This document shows positions 8,929 through 18,308 of a stretch of DNA of 64,000 nt, one piece after another (within the stretch, counting starts at the first letter, position 1; each line of letters opens with the position of its first letter). Source of the stretch: Paenarthrobacter ureafaciens (lineage in GTDB: Bacteria > Actinomycetota > Actinomycetes > Actinomycetales > Micrococcaceae); NCBI RefSeq assembly GCF_004028095.1, contig NZ_SBHM01000007.1, forward strand, positions 1,922,001 through 1,986,000. Direction: 5' to 3'. A model generated the notes under the pieces. That model had not been told where the DNA came from and searched no databases. It worked only from the letters and a program-made list of their open reading frames with translations. Position numbers and translations under genes: made by a program.

Positions 8929-11877
8929 CCATCGCTAGTCCGAAGAGCCGCAACCGGCGTACTGACCTGCGCGGTCAGCATCGGCTTGCTGGCCGGCTTG
9001 GGACTGCCCGCCCAGGCGGCCCCCACTCCGCCCAATTCGCCCACGCTTCCACCGGGCAGCTTCTCTGAAACCAATCTGGCGGCCGACCGCACGGCGGCGA
9101 ATTTCTTCTACCGGATTCCCGCGCTTACCTACCTTGGCAACGACGTGGTCCTTGCAGCGTGGGACGGTCGCCCGGGTTCGGCGGCGGACGCCCCGAACCC
9201 GAACTCGATCGTCCAGCGCCGAAGCACGGACGGTGGCAAGACCTGGGGGCCGGTCCAAGTGATCGCCGCAGGCCACGTCGCCGATGCCAGCGGCCCTCGA
9301 TACGGCTACAGCGATCCCTCGTACATCTACGACGCGGAAGCCAACAAGGTCTTCGCTTTCTTCGTGTACTCGAAGGACCAAGGCTTTGGCGGCAGTCAGT
9401 TCGGCAACGACGACGCGGACCGGAACGTCATTTCCTCCGCCGTCATCGAGTCTTCCGACGCCGGCGTGACATGGAGCCAGCCCCGCCTCATCACCTCCGT
9501 CACCAAGCCGGGTACCAGCAAGACCAACCCGGCAGCCGGCGACGTCCGCTCCAACTTTGCCTCCTCCGGTGAGGGCATCCAGCTCAAATACGGCCCGCAC
9601 AAGGGCCGTCTCATCCAGCAGTACGCCGGCGACGTGCGGCAAGCTGACGGAAGCAACAAGATCCAGGCCTACAGCGTCTATTCAGACGATCACGGCGTCA
9701 CGTGGCACAAGGGTGCCAACGTGGGCGACCGGATGGACGAGAACAAGACTGTGGAACTGTCCGACGGTCGGGTCCTGCTCAACTCCCGGGACAACGCCAA
9801 CCGGGGCTACCGCAAGGTGGCCGTCTCCACGGACGGCGGAGCCACGTACGGCCCCGTCAGCCAGGACACGGAATTGCCGGACCCTGCCAACAACGGTGCA
9901 ATCGCCCGCATGTTCCCCAACGCGGCGCAGGGCTCCGCAGACGCGAAGAAACTGATCTTCACCAACGCAAACTCCAAGACCGGCCGCGAAAACGTCTCGG
10001 CCCGGGTCTCCTGTGACGACGGCGAAACCTGGCCGGGCGTCCGCACCATCCGTTCCGGCTTCTCGGCCTACTCAACAGTGACCCGCCTGGCGGACGGAAA
10101 GTTCGGCGTCCTCTACGAGGGCAACTACACGGACAACATGCCCTTCGCCACCTTCGACGACGCGTGGTTGAACTACGTCTGCGCTCCCTTGGCAGTACCG
10201 GCAGTCAACATCGCCCCGAGCGCAACGCAGGAGGTTCCGGTGACCGTCACTAACCAGGAAGCAACCACGCTTTCCGGCGCGACCGCAACTGTCTATACGC
10301 CGTCGGGGTGGTCTGCCACCACGGTGCCCGTGCCCGACGTCGCCCCCGGCGCGTCCGTCACCGTGACCGTTGCACTGACCGCACCGGCGGACGCCAGTGG
10401 CCCGCGCAGCCTCAACGCGGCATTCACGACGGCGGATGGCCGGGTTTCGCAGTTCACCTTCACCGCCACCACGCCCGTGGCTCCGCAAGTGGGCCTTACC
10501 ATCACGGGCTCGGCTCCGGCACGTGACGTAGCGGCCAACCCGTACCAGGCCGGTGACGTGCTGGGGTACACGCTCAACGTCAAGAGCACCGCGAATGTGG
10601 CGGCCAACTCCGTGCCGTTGACCGGAACGTTCGACTCCGGCTTCCTGCCTCCCGCGGCCCCCAACTGCCGCTATAACAACCTTGCAGCCGGAGCCAGCTA
10701 CAACTGCACCACGGCCAAGCACACCATCACGGCCGCCGATATGGAGAGGGGCTACTTTGTTCCGGAGGCCACCTTCAGCATCACTTCCACAACGACGCCG
10801 TCACTCACCAAGACGGTGCAGTTCACCGGCGCTGCGGTCGCCCTGCGGGATGGCCTGATTTCGGCGGACATCAGCGGTGCGCGCACCGACGTCGGACGCG
10901 ACCTCGCAACCCGGCCGTACGCGGCAGGCGAGCTGGTTCCCTACGCCTTTACGGTCAAGAACACCAGCCCGTTCGTGGAGCAGGTGGTTCCTACAGCCGG
11001 CAACTTCAGTCCGTTCCTTCCTGCCGGGGCCGGAAACTGCCGCTACCTGTCCCTCCCGGCAGGCCAGAGCTATGAGTGCGCGACGCCCCGTCACGCGGTG
11101 ACGGCTGAAGAAGTGGAGCAGGGCTTCTTTGTTCCCGACACCACCTGGGAGGTCAGCGCAGCGGGCCAGAGCACCAGGACGTATCGGATCAATGGGGGAG
11201 AAGTGGACCTGTTGGTCCGCGATGCTGCCTTGTCCGCCACAGTGGTGGCCGAATGGAAGGATGCTGACGGAGACCGCTTCGCCAGCGCCGGAGACCCTGT
11301 AACTTTCACCTACACCGTGGGCAACGCGGGCAATGTAGCGTTGACGGGCCTTGAAGCGCCCGACGCCGGGATATCGCTGCCCTTCCTTGCCCCCGGAGAC
11401 ACTGCCACGGCAACACGCGAGCACGTCCTGACCGCTGCCGACGTTGCAGGTGGATCGTTGGCTGCCTCCGCTTTTGAGGCCACGGCCCGCAACGGATCCA
11501 AGGAAGTGACCGCAACTGCGGAAGGTCAGCCCCTGGAGCTGAAGGTGCAGCCGGCACAGCCAAGCAAGGAGCCCGAACTGACAGTTCAGGACCTTGAGGA
11601 CCAGACGCCGCCGTTCGATCTCGGCACGGCCTTCAAGTACCGGACCGGACAGAAGGTGTCCCTCGCCGGGCTTGAGTACGGTCAGTGGTATTACGTGTAC
11701 CTCAATAAGACGGGCTACCGCCTCGGCTGGATGTTCCCCACCACCGGGGACACCGTGGAGTTCATCCTCCCGCCCGAGGTCAGGAATGGCCGGGATGACG
11801 TGGTGGTGCTGGACAAGGACGGCCGCCGGGTTTCCTTCGACCGGCTCCAAGTAACGCCGAAGGGGGAGAAGATCTAG
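8905..11877 (+). CDS. Secreted exo-alpha-sialidase with C-terminal modules
   Basis: Secreted GH33-type sialidase of 990 aa cleaving terminal sialic acids. A Sec signal peptide ends at AQA (36-38). The catalytic beta-propeller shows the FRIP-type motif YRIP (69-72) and five Asp-box-like repeats, for example STDGGKTW at 107-114, SSDAGVTW, SDDHGVTW, STDGGATY and SCDDGETW. The segment from about 430 (VNIAPSATQEVPVTVTN) resembles a NEW3 domain. Two related repeats follow (each with PNCRYNNLAAG/GNCRYLSLPAG and ITAADMERGYFVPE/VTAEEVEQGFFVPD) plus a further beta module; no LPXTG or surface-layer motif is seen. The start is TTG 8905 after GAAGGAA. It lies beside a secreted subtilase gene. No sialic-acid catabolic genes are in the window. 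Confidence 0.93.
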   Translation: MRSNSTSAPSLVRRAATGVLTCAVSIGLLAGLGLPAQAAPTPPNSPTLPPGSFSETNLAADRTAANFFYRIPALTYLGNDVVLAAWDGRPGSAADAPNPNSIVQRRSTDGGKTWGPVQVIAAGHVADASGPRYGYSDPSYIYDAEANKVFAFFVYSKDQGFGGSQFGNDDADRNVISSAVIESSDAGVTWSQPRLITSVTKPGTSKTNPAAGDVRSNFASSGEGIQLKYGPHKGRLIQQYAGDVRQADGSNKIQAYSVYSDDHGVTWHKGANVGDRMDENKTVELSDGRVLLNSRDNANRGYRKVAVSTDGGATYGPVSQDTELPDPANNGAIARMFPNAAQGSADAKKLIFTNANSKTGRENVSARVSCDDGETWPGVRTIRSGFSAYSTVTRLADGKFGVLYEGNYTDNMPFATFDDAWLNYVCAPLAVPAVNIAPSATQEVPVTVTNQEATTLSGATATVYTPSGWSATTVPVPDVAPGASVTVTVALTAPADASGPRSLNAAFTTADGRVSQFTFTATTPVAPQVGLTITGSAPARDVAANPYQAGDVLGYTLNVKSTANVAANSVPLTGTFDSGFLPPAAPNCRYNNLAAGASYNCTTAKHTITAADMERGYFVPEATFSITSTTTPSLTKTVQFTGAAVALRDGLISADISGARTDVGRDLATRPYAAGELVPYAFTVKNTSPFVEQVVPTAGNFSPFLPAGAGNCRYLSLPAGQSYECATPRHAVTAEEVEQGFFVPDTTWEVSAAGQSTRTYRINGGEVDLLVRDAALSATVVAEWKDADGDRFASAGDPVTFTYTVGNAGNVALTGLEAPDAGISLPFLAPGDTATATREHVLTAADVAGGSLAASAFEATARNGSKEVTATAEGQPLELKVQPAQPSKEPELTVQDLEDQTPPFDLGTAFKYRTGQKVSLAGLEYGQWYYVYLNKTGYRLGWMFPTTGDTVEFILPPEVRNGRDDVVVLDKDGRRVSFDRLQVTPKGEKI

Positions 11878-11992
11878 CGTCCTGATGCTGGGGAGGACGG
11901 GCCCGATTGTGACAAGACAAAAACACAAAAATGTGCCTTATGTCATATGTCGCTCTCACTCTGTACTCTGTGACTCGGTTGGTAGTGCGCTT

Positions 11993-12009
11993 TTGACAGG
12001 AACTGTCAA
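11993..12009. promoter_or_regulatory. 17-bp palindrome upstream of the subtilase gene
   Basis: TTGACAG-GAA-CTGTCAA is a perfect 7-3-7 inverted repeat about 65-75 bp upstream of the subtilase start, within the 194-bp gap after the sialidase gene. TTGACA could itself be a -35 element; overlap of a dyad with a -35 fits an operator. Confidence 0.45.
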
Positions 12010-12071
12010 TGCCGCAACCGGCCCCCGTTTGAAAGGTCCAGGCGATGGCGCCCGGTCCTCCCCAGTGAAAG

Positions 12072-15000
12072 GTGCACTCACTCGTGAAATCCCAAGGAAA
12101 GAGCTTCGTCAGAAGCGAGGGCCTTCGGAAGGCGGCGGCCTTGGCTGTCGGTCTGCCGTTGCTGCTCTCTTCCGTGGCGTTGCCGGCCCAGGCGGCTCCA
12201 TCGGCGGAAAACGTTCCGGCTGTGGCCAAGAAGAACCTTGACCCTGCTGCCTATAAGGACGGCCGTTACATGGTGGTCCTCGCGGAGAAGCCCGCTGCGA
12301 CCTACGACGGCGGCACGCCCGGCTTGGCGCCTACCAAACCGGAAGAGGGCAAAAAGCTAAAGGCCGACAGTGCCGAGGTCAAGCAGTACCAGTCGCACCT
12401 GCAGCGCAAGCAACAGGAAATCGCGAAGCAGGAAAACGTCAAGATCCAGCGCGATTTCACCACCGCTGTCAATGGCTTCAGCGCCAACCTCACGGCAGAC
12501 CAGGCCATCAACCTGGCCAAGGACCCCGACGTCCTGCTGGTGGCGCCGGACACGCAACAGGCCCCTGACTACTCCACCACCGATTTCCTGAAGCTCAGCG
12601 GGCCCAATGGCACCTGGGCAACCCAGTACGGCGGGGTGGACAACGCAGGAAAGGGCACCGTGGTTGGCGTCATCGACACCGGCTACACCCCCTCCAACCC
12701 GTTCTTCGCCGGCGAACCTGTAGGACCCCTCGTTGGCAACCCCCAAATAGGCGTTCCCTACCGCACCGACGACGGCAAGATTGCGATGCTCAAGGCCGAC
12801 GGAGACACCTTTGTAGGTGAGTGCCAGCCCGGTACCGGCACAGGCGCCGACTACGACGGCAGCGCCTGCAATTCCAAGGTCCTCAGCACCCACTACTTCG
12901 CGGACGCTTTCCTGGACACCGTTCCTCCGGAGAACCGCGCCCCTGAGGAACTCATTTCCCCCGTGGACGTGGACAGCCACGGCACTCACACCGCAAGCAC
13001 CGCAGCCGGCAACGCCAACGTTGAGGCAACGGTTGACGGGCGCAGCTTCGGCGTCACCAGCGGCATAGCACCGGCCGCGAAACTCTCCATCTACAAGGTT
13101 TGCTGGGAAGACACCGACCCCTCCACAGGCGGCTGCTACGGATCGGCTTCCGTTGATGCGATCGAGCAGGCAATCCTGGACGGCGTGGACGTACTGAACT
13201 ACTCCATTTCCGGCTCTGCCACGTCCACCACGGATCCTGTTTCCCTGGCGTTCCTTTCCGCCGCTTCGGCAGGCATCTTTGTGGCCACGTCCGCCGGCAA
13301 CTCCGGCCCGACGCCCAGCACCGTCAACCACGGAGCACCCTGGCTGACCACGGTAGCCGCAACCTCGTTCTCGCAGGAACTGCAGGGAACCGTGGAATTC
13401 TCCGATGGCAGCAAGTTCCGCGGAGCGAGCATCATGAACAAGGAGGTGACCGGTGCCGGCGTCGTGCTTTCCACCGATGCCGCCAGCGGCAACGGTGACG
13501 CTGCCCTCTGCGCTCCGAATTCGCTGGACCCGGCCAAGGTGGCGGAGAAGGTAGTTGTCTGCGACCGCGGCGTAGTTGACCGTACCGCCAAGAGCGCCGA
13601 AGTACTGCGTGCCGGCGGCGTGGGCATGATCCTTGTGAACCTGACTGCCTCCTCGCTGGACACCGACAAGCACGCGGTCCCCACCGTGCACGTCAACCCG
13701 CCGGCTACCGCCACCATCAAGGAGAAGGTCGCGGCCAACCCGGCCATCACCGTCTCCCTGCTGAACCGCGACACCACGGGTCTCCCGGCCGAAGCCCAGC
13801 CGCAAATTGCCGGGTTCTCCTCGCGCGGCCCGCTGCTGGCTACTGACTCCGACCTCCTGAAGCCGGATGTTTCCGCTCCCGGTGTCGCCATCCTCGCCGG
13901 CGTTTCCCCGATCGGAACCGGAGGGGACAACTTCGGCTTCCTGTCCGGTACGTCCATGGCCTCCCCGCACGTGGCAGGCTTCGGAGCCCTGGTCCTGTCC
14001 AAGAACCCCACATGGTCCCCGGCAGCGGTCAAGTCCGCCATGATGACCACCGCAGGCCAAGTGAAACTGGCCAACGGCACTCCGAACACGGACGTCTTCG
14101 CAACCGGAGCCGGACAGGTGGACCCTGCCAAGGTCCTTTCGCCGGGCCTGGTCTACGACAACACCACGGAGGACTACCTCAAGTTCGTCCAGGGAACGGG
14201 CATGGACCTGGGCATTCCGGGCCTTGGCACCACGCAGGCCCGTGACATGAACGTGCCCTCCTTCGCGCTGGGCAACCTCGCCGGCAAGATCGAGGTCACC
14301 CGTACCGTCACTGCCCTGACGCCGGGTCTGTACCGGGCAACGGTCAACGTTCCCGGAGTCGACGTCAAGGTCACCCCGTCCGTCCTCAACTTCAGCCGCG
14401 CCGGTGAGAAGCGGACGTTCAAGGTGAGGTTCGAGAACAAGAACGCAGAACTGGGCAAGTTCGCCATGGGTTCGCTGAGCTGGCAGGGTGCCAAGCAGAC
14501 CGTCACCTCACCCATCGCGGTCCGCCCACAGTCGGTGATTGCTGACAAAGCGCTCGCCTTCACCGGTACCGGCCCCAACGGCTCGGGAACCATCAACATC
14601 ACCTCCGGCACCAACCTTCCGGTGGGCGTCACGGTTGACGGCCTGTCCAGGGCTGACTCCTCTGCCGTGGAACTGGTCCCCGGCCCCTTCGCGGGCGAGA
14701 CCAACGCATCCAACTTCGTGAAGAAGGTGACGGTGGGTGAAGGCCGTGCGCTGGCCAAGTTCTCGGTCATTTCCTCCGACGAGGCCGCGGACTTCGACAT
14801 GCTGGTCCTGACACCCTCCGGGCAGCAGCTCCCGTCCGCCACGGCCTCGGCCAGCGAGTCTGTGACTGTCACGAACCCGGCGCCGGGTGACTACTACGTT
14901 TTCGCCAACCTGTACGCGAGCCCCAACAACCAGCCCACCAAGGCAACTGTTGATGCCGCCGTCCTCGGCGCGAACGAAGGCAACGCCACACTCACCCCCA

Positions 15001-15242
15001 ACCCGATCAAGCTGGCCAACGGCAAGAAGGGCACCATCGCGCTGAACTGGAAGAACCTGGAACCGGGTTCCTACATCGGCCGGCTGACCTTCGACGGGAC
15101 CAGCGAGCCCAGCTTCGTCACCGTAGTGGTGAGCCCGGGTGGGGCAGTAGTTGTTCCTGACAATGAGAATCCCAAGAAGGACAAGAAGCACCGCGGCAAG
15201 ATCCGCAGCGACGAGCCGACACAGGAGAACAACGCAGGCTAG
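12072..15242 (+). CDS. Secreted subtilisin-like (S8) serine protease
   Basis: Large extracellular subtilase of 1056 aa. A signal peptide ends at AQA (residues 39-41); a prosegment of I9 type follows (RYMVVLAEKPA through NGFSANLTADQA). The catalytic triad is intact: Asp202 in GVIDTGY, His303 in DSHGTHTAST and Ser628 in GTSMASPHVAG. A long insertion between His and Ser (about 430-560, VVCDRGVVDRTAKS, AVPTVHVN) looks like a protease-associated (PA) domain, as in cucumisin/lactocepin-like enzymes. The last 350 residues are beta-sandwich material with a lysine-rich end and no anchor motif. GTG 12072 and GTG 12084 are both plausible starts; GAAAGG lies just upstream of either. Confidence 0.96.
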   Translation: MHSLVKSQGKSFVRSEGLRKAAALAVGLPLLLSSVALPAQAAPSAENVPAVAKKNLDPAAYKDGRYMVVLAEKPAATYDGGTPGLAPTKPEEGKKLKADSAEVKQYQSHLQRKQQEIAKQENVKIQRDFTTAVNGFSANLTADQAINLAKDPDVLLVAPDTQQAPDYSTTDFLKLSGPNGTWATQYGGVDNAGKGTVVGVIDTGYTPSNPFFAGEPVGPLVGNPQIGVPYRTDDGKIAMLKADGDTFVGECQPGTGTGADYDGSACNSKVLSTHYFADAFLDTVPPENRAPEELISPVDVDSHGTHTASTAAGNANVEATVDGRSFGVTSGIAPAAKLSIYKVCWEDTDPSTGGCYGSASVDAIEQAILDGVDVLNYSISGSATSTTDPVSLAFLSAASAGIFVATSAGNSGPTPSTVNHGAPWLTTVAATSFSQELQGTVEFSDGSKFRGASIMNKEVTGAGVVLSTDAASGNGDAALCAPNSLDPAKVAEKVVVCDRGVVDRTAKSAEVLRAGGVGMILVNLTASSLDTDKHAVPTVHVNPPATATIKEKVAANPAITVSLLNRDTTGLPAEAQPQIAGFSSRGPLLATDSDLLKPDVSAPGVAILAGVSPIGTGGDNFGFLSGTSMASPHVAGFGALVLSKNPTWSPAAVKSAMMTTAGQVKLANGTPNTDVFATGAGQVDPAKVLSPGLVYDNTTEDYLKFVQGTGMDLGIPGLGTTQARDMNVPSFALGNLAGKIEVTRTVTALTPGLYRATVNVPGVDVKVTPSVLNFSRAGEKRTFKVRFENKNAELGKFAMGSLSWQGAKQTVTSPIAVRPQSVIADKALAFTGTGPNGSGTINITSGTNLPVGVTVDGLSRADSSAVELVPGPFAGETNASNFVKKVTVGEGRALAKFSVISSDEAADFDMLVLTPSGQQLPSATASASESVTVTNPAPGDYYVFANLYASPNNQPTKATVDAAVLGANEGNATLTPNPIKLANGKKGTIALNWKNLEPGSYIGRLTFDGTSEPSFVTVVVSPGGAVVVPDNENPKKDKKHRGKIRSDEPTQENNAG

Positions 15243-15305
15243 TCCGTGTTCTCCCTGTAACAACTGTGGCCGGTGGGTTTTCCCACCGGCCACAGTTGTC
15301 ACGGA
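15243..15305. terminator. Long hairpin after the subtilase gene
   Basis: Perfect 18-bp stem (15260-15277 with 15282-15299, loop TTTT) framed by a further 6-bp pairing TCCGTG/CACGGA (15243-15248, 15300-15305). No T tract follows, as in many actinobacterial terminators. It separates the protease gene from the convergent XRE regulator gene. Confidence 0.85.
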
Positions 15306-15361
15306 CCGCCGATTGGTGGCTGGGCAGCGTCCTTCGTTGGCGGTCTAGTAGTCCGCCGCCA

Positions 15362-16246
15362 TCACTGGGCCGTGACGCGCTTGTGCTGCTCAGCGCCGGT
15401 GGCGTGCTCGCAGGACATCAGCAATTGCAGCGCTTCTGCCGCGGGCGTACCCGGGTCTGCGGCGTACATGAGGACGCGGTGACCGGATTGATCGGGCGGA
15501 GACAGGACTTCGAAGTTGAGTTCAATATCGCCAACCTCGGGGTGGTGCATGTACTTCACACCGGACATGCAGTTCTCCACGGGATGACGGGCCCACAGAT
15601 TGGCGAACTCCTGGCTGTTCATGACCAACTCCCCAATTAGCGACGCAAGTTCCGGGTCATCCGTGGCACGGCCGGCTACCAGCCGCAGCGAAGAAACAGC
15701 ACGTGTGGCCTCCTCCTGCCAGCGTGTGTAGAGCTCACGTGTGTGGCGGTCCCGGAACAGCAGCCGCGTCATGTTGGGCCGCGTGGATGGAGAGTCAGGC
15801 GAGGCGAAATCCAAGTGGCCGGCCACCAGCCTGTGGCCGATGCGGTTCCACGCCAGGACCTCGCTGCGGCGTCCAAGGACGACGGCGGGCGTCGTGGCCA
15901 GCGACTGGATGAGCCGGAGTGTGCCTGGCCTGACCTTGTCCGGCTTGGTCAGGGTCCGTCGCTTGCTTGTTCCGGGCCGGGCAAGGTTGAAAAGGTGTGC
16001 CCGCTCATCGGTGTTCAAGTTCAAAGCCCGCGCGATGGCGTCGATCACGGCCTCGGACGCATTATTGCTGAGCCCCTGCTCCAGCCGGGTGTAGTAGGTG
16101 CTGCTGACACCGGCCAACATCGCTAGCTCTTCCCTGCGCAGGCCCGGTACGCGACGGATGCCGTAGTTCAGCAGGCCGACGTCCTCTGGCTGTAAGGCAG
16201 CTCTTCGGACGCGAAGAAACTCCCCAAGTTCACTTGGATTACTCAT
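15362..16246 (-). CDS. XRE-family regulator with MmyB-like ligand domain
   Basis: Transcription regulator of 294 aa. The N-terminal helix-turn-helix (RREELAMLAGVSSTYYTRLEQG, about 38-58, continuing into ASEAVIDAIARALNL) is Xre-type. The C-terminal 180 residues match the MmyB-like ligand-binding domain of actinobacterial regulators (TPAVVLGRRSEVLAWN, FANLWARHPVEN, HPEVGDIELNFEVL). The start is set at ATG 16246 (MSNPSELGEFLR); ATG 16255, three codons upstream, is an alternative. The gene is divergent from an MFS transporter, with about 150 bp between them. This arrangement usually means the regulator controls the exporter and itself; that is inference. Confidence 0.92.
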   Translation of the reverse strand: MSNPSELGEFLRVRRAALQPEDVGLLNYGIRRVPGLRREELAMLAGVSSTYYTRLEQGLSNNASEAVIDAIARALNLNTDERAHLFNLARPGTSKRRTLTKPDKVRPGTLRLIQSLATTPAVVLGRRSEVLAWNRIGHRLVAGHLDFASPDSPSTRPNMTRLLFRDRHTRELYTRWQEEATRAVSSLRLVAGRATDDPELASLIGELVMNSQEFANLWARHPVENCMSGVKYMHHPEVGDIELNFEVLSPPDQSGHRVLMYAADPGTPAAEALQLLMSCEHATGAEQHKRVTAQ

Positions 16247-16398
16247 GCGCCCCATTCTGCCGGTGTCGTGGGACCTTGTCCTGTCACTGCCAGTGGTAGG
16301 CAGAAGGGGGTGTGGTTGATGCCGCGGGATTGGATGAACGTGGAGTTGTGAAGATGCCGTCCACGGGCGGCTGTACCTCCAAGAGAAGGACCTTTCCC

Positions 16399-17907
16399 AT
16401 GACAACGCAACCCGATGTCAGCACGGAACCCGGTGTTCCACCCTTGACTGAAGAAGTCCGGAGGCCCGTCCAGGCAGCAACCCAGGCCTCGGCGCGTATG
16501 AACGGCCGTCAAAGGCTGGCACTCATTGTCCTGCTGGCGGCGAGTTTTACCTTGGCCGTCGACTTTTCCATCCTCAACGTTGCCCTCCCGGCCATCGGCG
16601 CCGACGTTGGATTCAGCCTGGAGAACCTGCAGTGGATAGCTACGGCGTTCGCGCTGTGCGCTGCCGGGTTGACGCTCCTGTTTGGCCGCGTGGCAGACAT
16701 TGCGGGGCGTCGCAGGATGTTCATCATCGGCATGGCTTTGCTGGGAGCTGCCTCGCTGGCCGGTGGCCTGGCTGCCGATCCCGCACTGCTGTTGATAGCC
16801 CGCGTGGGTCAAGGCATTGCGACGGCGATAGTCGTCCCTGCTGCGCTGTCGTTGCTCCTGGCCTCGTTCCCCGAAGGTCCGCTGCGGGACAAGGCCTTGG
16901 GGCTCAATGGTTCCCTGATGGCCGCAGGCTTCACAACCGGCGCCATCCTTGGCGGGCTCCTGACCGATCTGCTCAGCTGGCGCTGGGCCTTCTTCATCAA
17001 CGTCCCGGTCGCCGTCGCGGTTCTCATCATCGCCCCGATCGTCCTCGGTGAGAGCAAGCCAGCTACCAAACTGAAGCTCGACGTCCCCGGGGCCATCACG
17101 GTAACCCTGGGCCTTCTTGCACTCGTCTTTGGCCTGACCAACGCCGCCGAACATTCCTGGACCGATCCGTTGACTTTGGGGTCGCTCGCCGCAGCCCTGG
17201 TTCTGTTCTTGGCTTTCGTGGCGGTGGAGCGCAAGGCGTCGTCCCCGTTGGTTCCCTTGGACATCTTGAAGCGCTCCGCAGTCGCCTGGGGAAATATCGC
17301 CGGCATTCTTGCCTTCGTCACCGAGACGTCCCTTGTATTCCTGCTGACCCTGTACTTGCAGCAAGTGCTCGGGTACACCCCGCTTGGCGCCGGTCTTGCC
17401 TTCGCGGTCCTCGGCCTCGGCACAGTGCTCGGTGGAGTTCTTGGCCCCAAGGTCATCGGAAAGATCGGCAACAAGAAGGCCATTGTTTACGGATTCATTG
17501 TCCAAGCCATCGCCACCGGCGCGCTTGTGCTGCTCAGCGAACACCCGGCTTCGATTGCTCTGCTTCTGATTGCCACGTTCATCGGTGGTGTGGCAAACCT
17601 CGTCGTCATTGTTGGTTACATGGTCACCGCCACATCTGGCTTGCCTGATGGAGAGCAAGGCTTGGCTACGGGGTTGGCAACAATGAGCCAGCAAATCGGC
17701 ATCACCATGGGTATTCCGATCATGAGCGCCATCTTCACCGCACAGATCCTGTCTATCGGAAACAACGCCGCTCCGGCCGTCCTCAGCGGTGTCACTACGG
17801 CAATCTGGGTGAACGCAGGCCTGTGCCTGGCCACGGCTCTGGCAGTGGGCTTGTTCCTCCGCCGTCCGGGCCTGCTTGCGTCGGAAATTTCACACGTTGC
17901 CCGTTGA
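16399..17907 (+). CDS. MFS drug exporter, DHA2 (14-helix) family
   Basis: Proton-driven major facilitator of 502 aa with about 14 hydrophobic helices. DHA2 signatures are present: DFSILNVALPAIGADVGF in helix 1, LLFGRVADIAGRRRMF (motif A), RVGQGIATAIVVPAALSLL and the motif C-like GFTTGAILGGLLTDLLSWRWAFFINVPV. The start ATG 16399 has AGAAGGA upstream, whereas the longer ORF from 16312 lacks a ribosome site. Drug or toxicant efflux is likely, but the substrate is unknown. The divergent XRE-MmyB gene is the probable regulator. Its stop overlaps by 18 bp the end of the convergent SSI-like gene. Confidence 0.95.
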   Translation: MTTQPDVSTEPGVPPLTEEVRRPVQAATQASARMNGRQRLALIVLLAASFTLAVDFSILNVALPAIGADVGFSLENLQWIATAFALCAAGLTLLFGRVADIAGRRRMFIIGMALLGAASLAGGLAADPALLLIARVGQGIATAIVVPAALSLLLASFPEGPLRDKALGLNGSLMAAGFTTGAILGGLLTDLLSWRWAFFINVPVAVAVLIIAPIVLGESKPATKLKLDVPGAITVTLGLLALVFGLTNAAEHSWTDPLTLGSLAAALVLFLAFVAVERKASSPLVPLDILKRSAVAWGNIAGILAFVTETSLVFLLTLYLQQVLGYTPLGAGLAFAVLGLGTVLGGVLGPKVIGKIGNKKAIVYGFIVQAIATGALVLLSEHPASIALLLIATFIGGVANLVVIVGYMVTATSGLPDGEQGLATGLATMSQQIGITMGIPIMSAIFTAQILSIGNNAAPAVLSGVTTAIWVNAGLCLATALAVGLFLRRPGLLASEISHVAR

Positions 17908-18279
17908 GCCCCCGAGGCCGCCGAATAGGGGAGCCAGGCTGCGCCACCGGGCGATTTCGCAGCCGTCGGTCCGGCTGAATTGGCTGTTGACTTGCCGTCC
18001 GCGGAACGTCCCCTCGACCACCGCGATTTGCGGTCCACCGTACTGCTGCGTGCAGAGCCGGTCCGGACGCGGTACCGGGAAGAAGGCTTCCTCGCCGAAC
18101 TGCTCGACGGCGGCAAGTGCCGCATGCGCGTCCGGCAAGTTGGATTCCACCGAACCTTCGGCCGGGGAGAGGACGCCGTCAACGGAACGGAGGCGGAACG
18201 TCCTCGGCTCCGCGCCGGGTGCCTCGGTCAGCGTTACGGTCAGGTCGACGTCGTATTCGGTCTTTTCGGAAGAAACCAT
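17890..18279 (-). CDS. SSI-like inhibitor domain protein without signal peptide
   Basis: A 129-aa protein whose C-terminal half matches Streptomyces subtilisin inhibitor (SSI) proteins: LCTQQYGGPQIAVVEG then FSRTDGCEIARW. In SSI, the residue two after the first of these Cys is the P1 site; here it is Gln78 (C76-T-Q-Q-Y-G-G-P), an unusual P1. Cys76 and Cys107 (the reactive-site disulfide) are kept, but the first SSI disulfide pair is absent. The start MVSSEKTEYDVDL at 18279 has GAAAGG 6 nt upstream and gives no signal peptide, so the protein appears cytosolic. It is the third gene of a unit with the glycosylase-like and SSI lipoprotein genes. Its function is uncertain. Confidence 0.8.
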   Translation of the reverse strand: MVSSEKTEYDVDLTVTLTEAPGAEPRTFRLRSVDGVLSPAEGSVESNLPDAHAALAAVEQFGEEAFFPVPRPDRLCTQQYGGPQIAVVEGTFRGRQVNSQFSRTDGCEIARWRSLAPLFGGLGGSTGNV

Positions 18280-18308
18280 GGTTACCTTTCGCTGGTGCGG
18301 CGGGTGCT

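Noticed and set aside
12357..14060. 567-aa minus-strand ORF opposite the subtilase gene
   Set aside because: Gly/Val-rich mirror of the subtilase reading frame, no domain.
16243..17694. 483-aa minus-strand ORF opposite the MFS gene
   Set aside because: Antisense to a clear 14-helix transporter; hydrophilic low-complexity translation.
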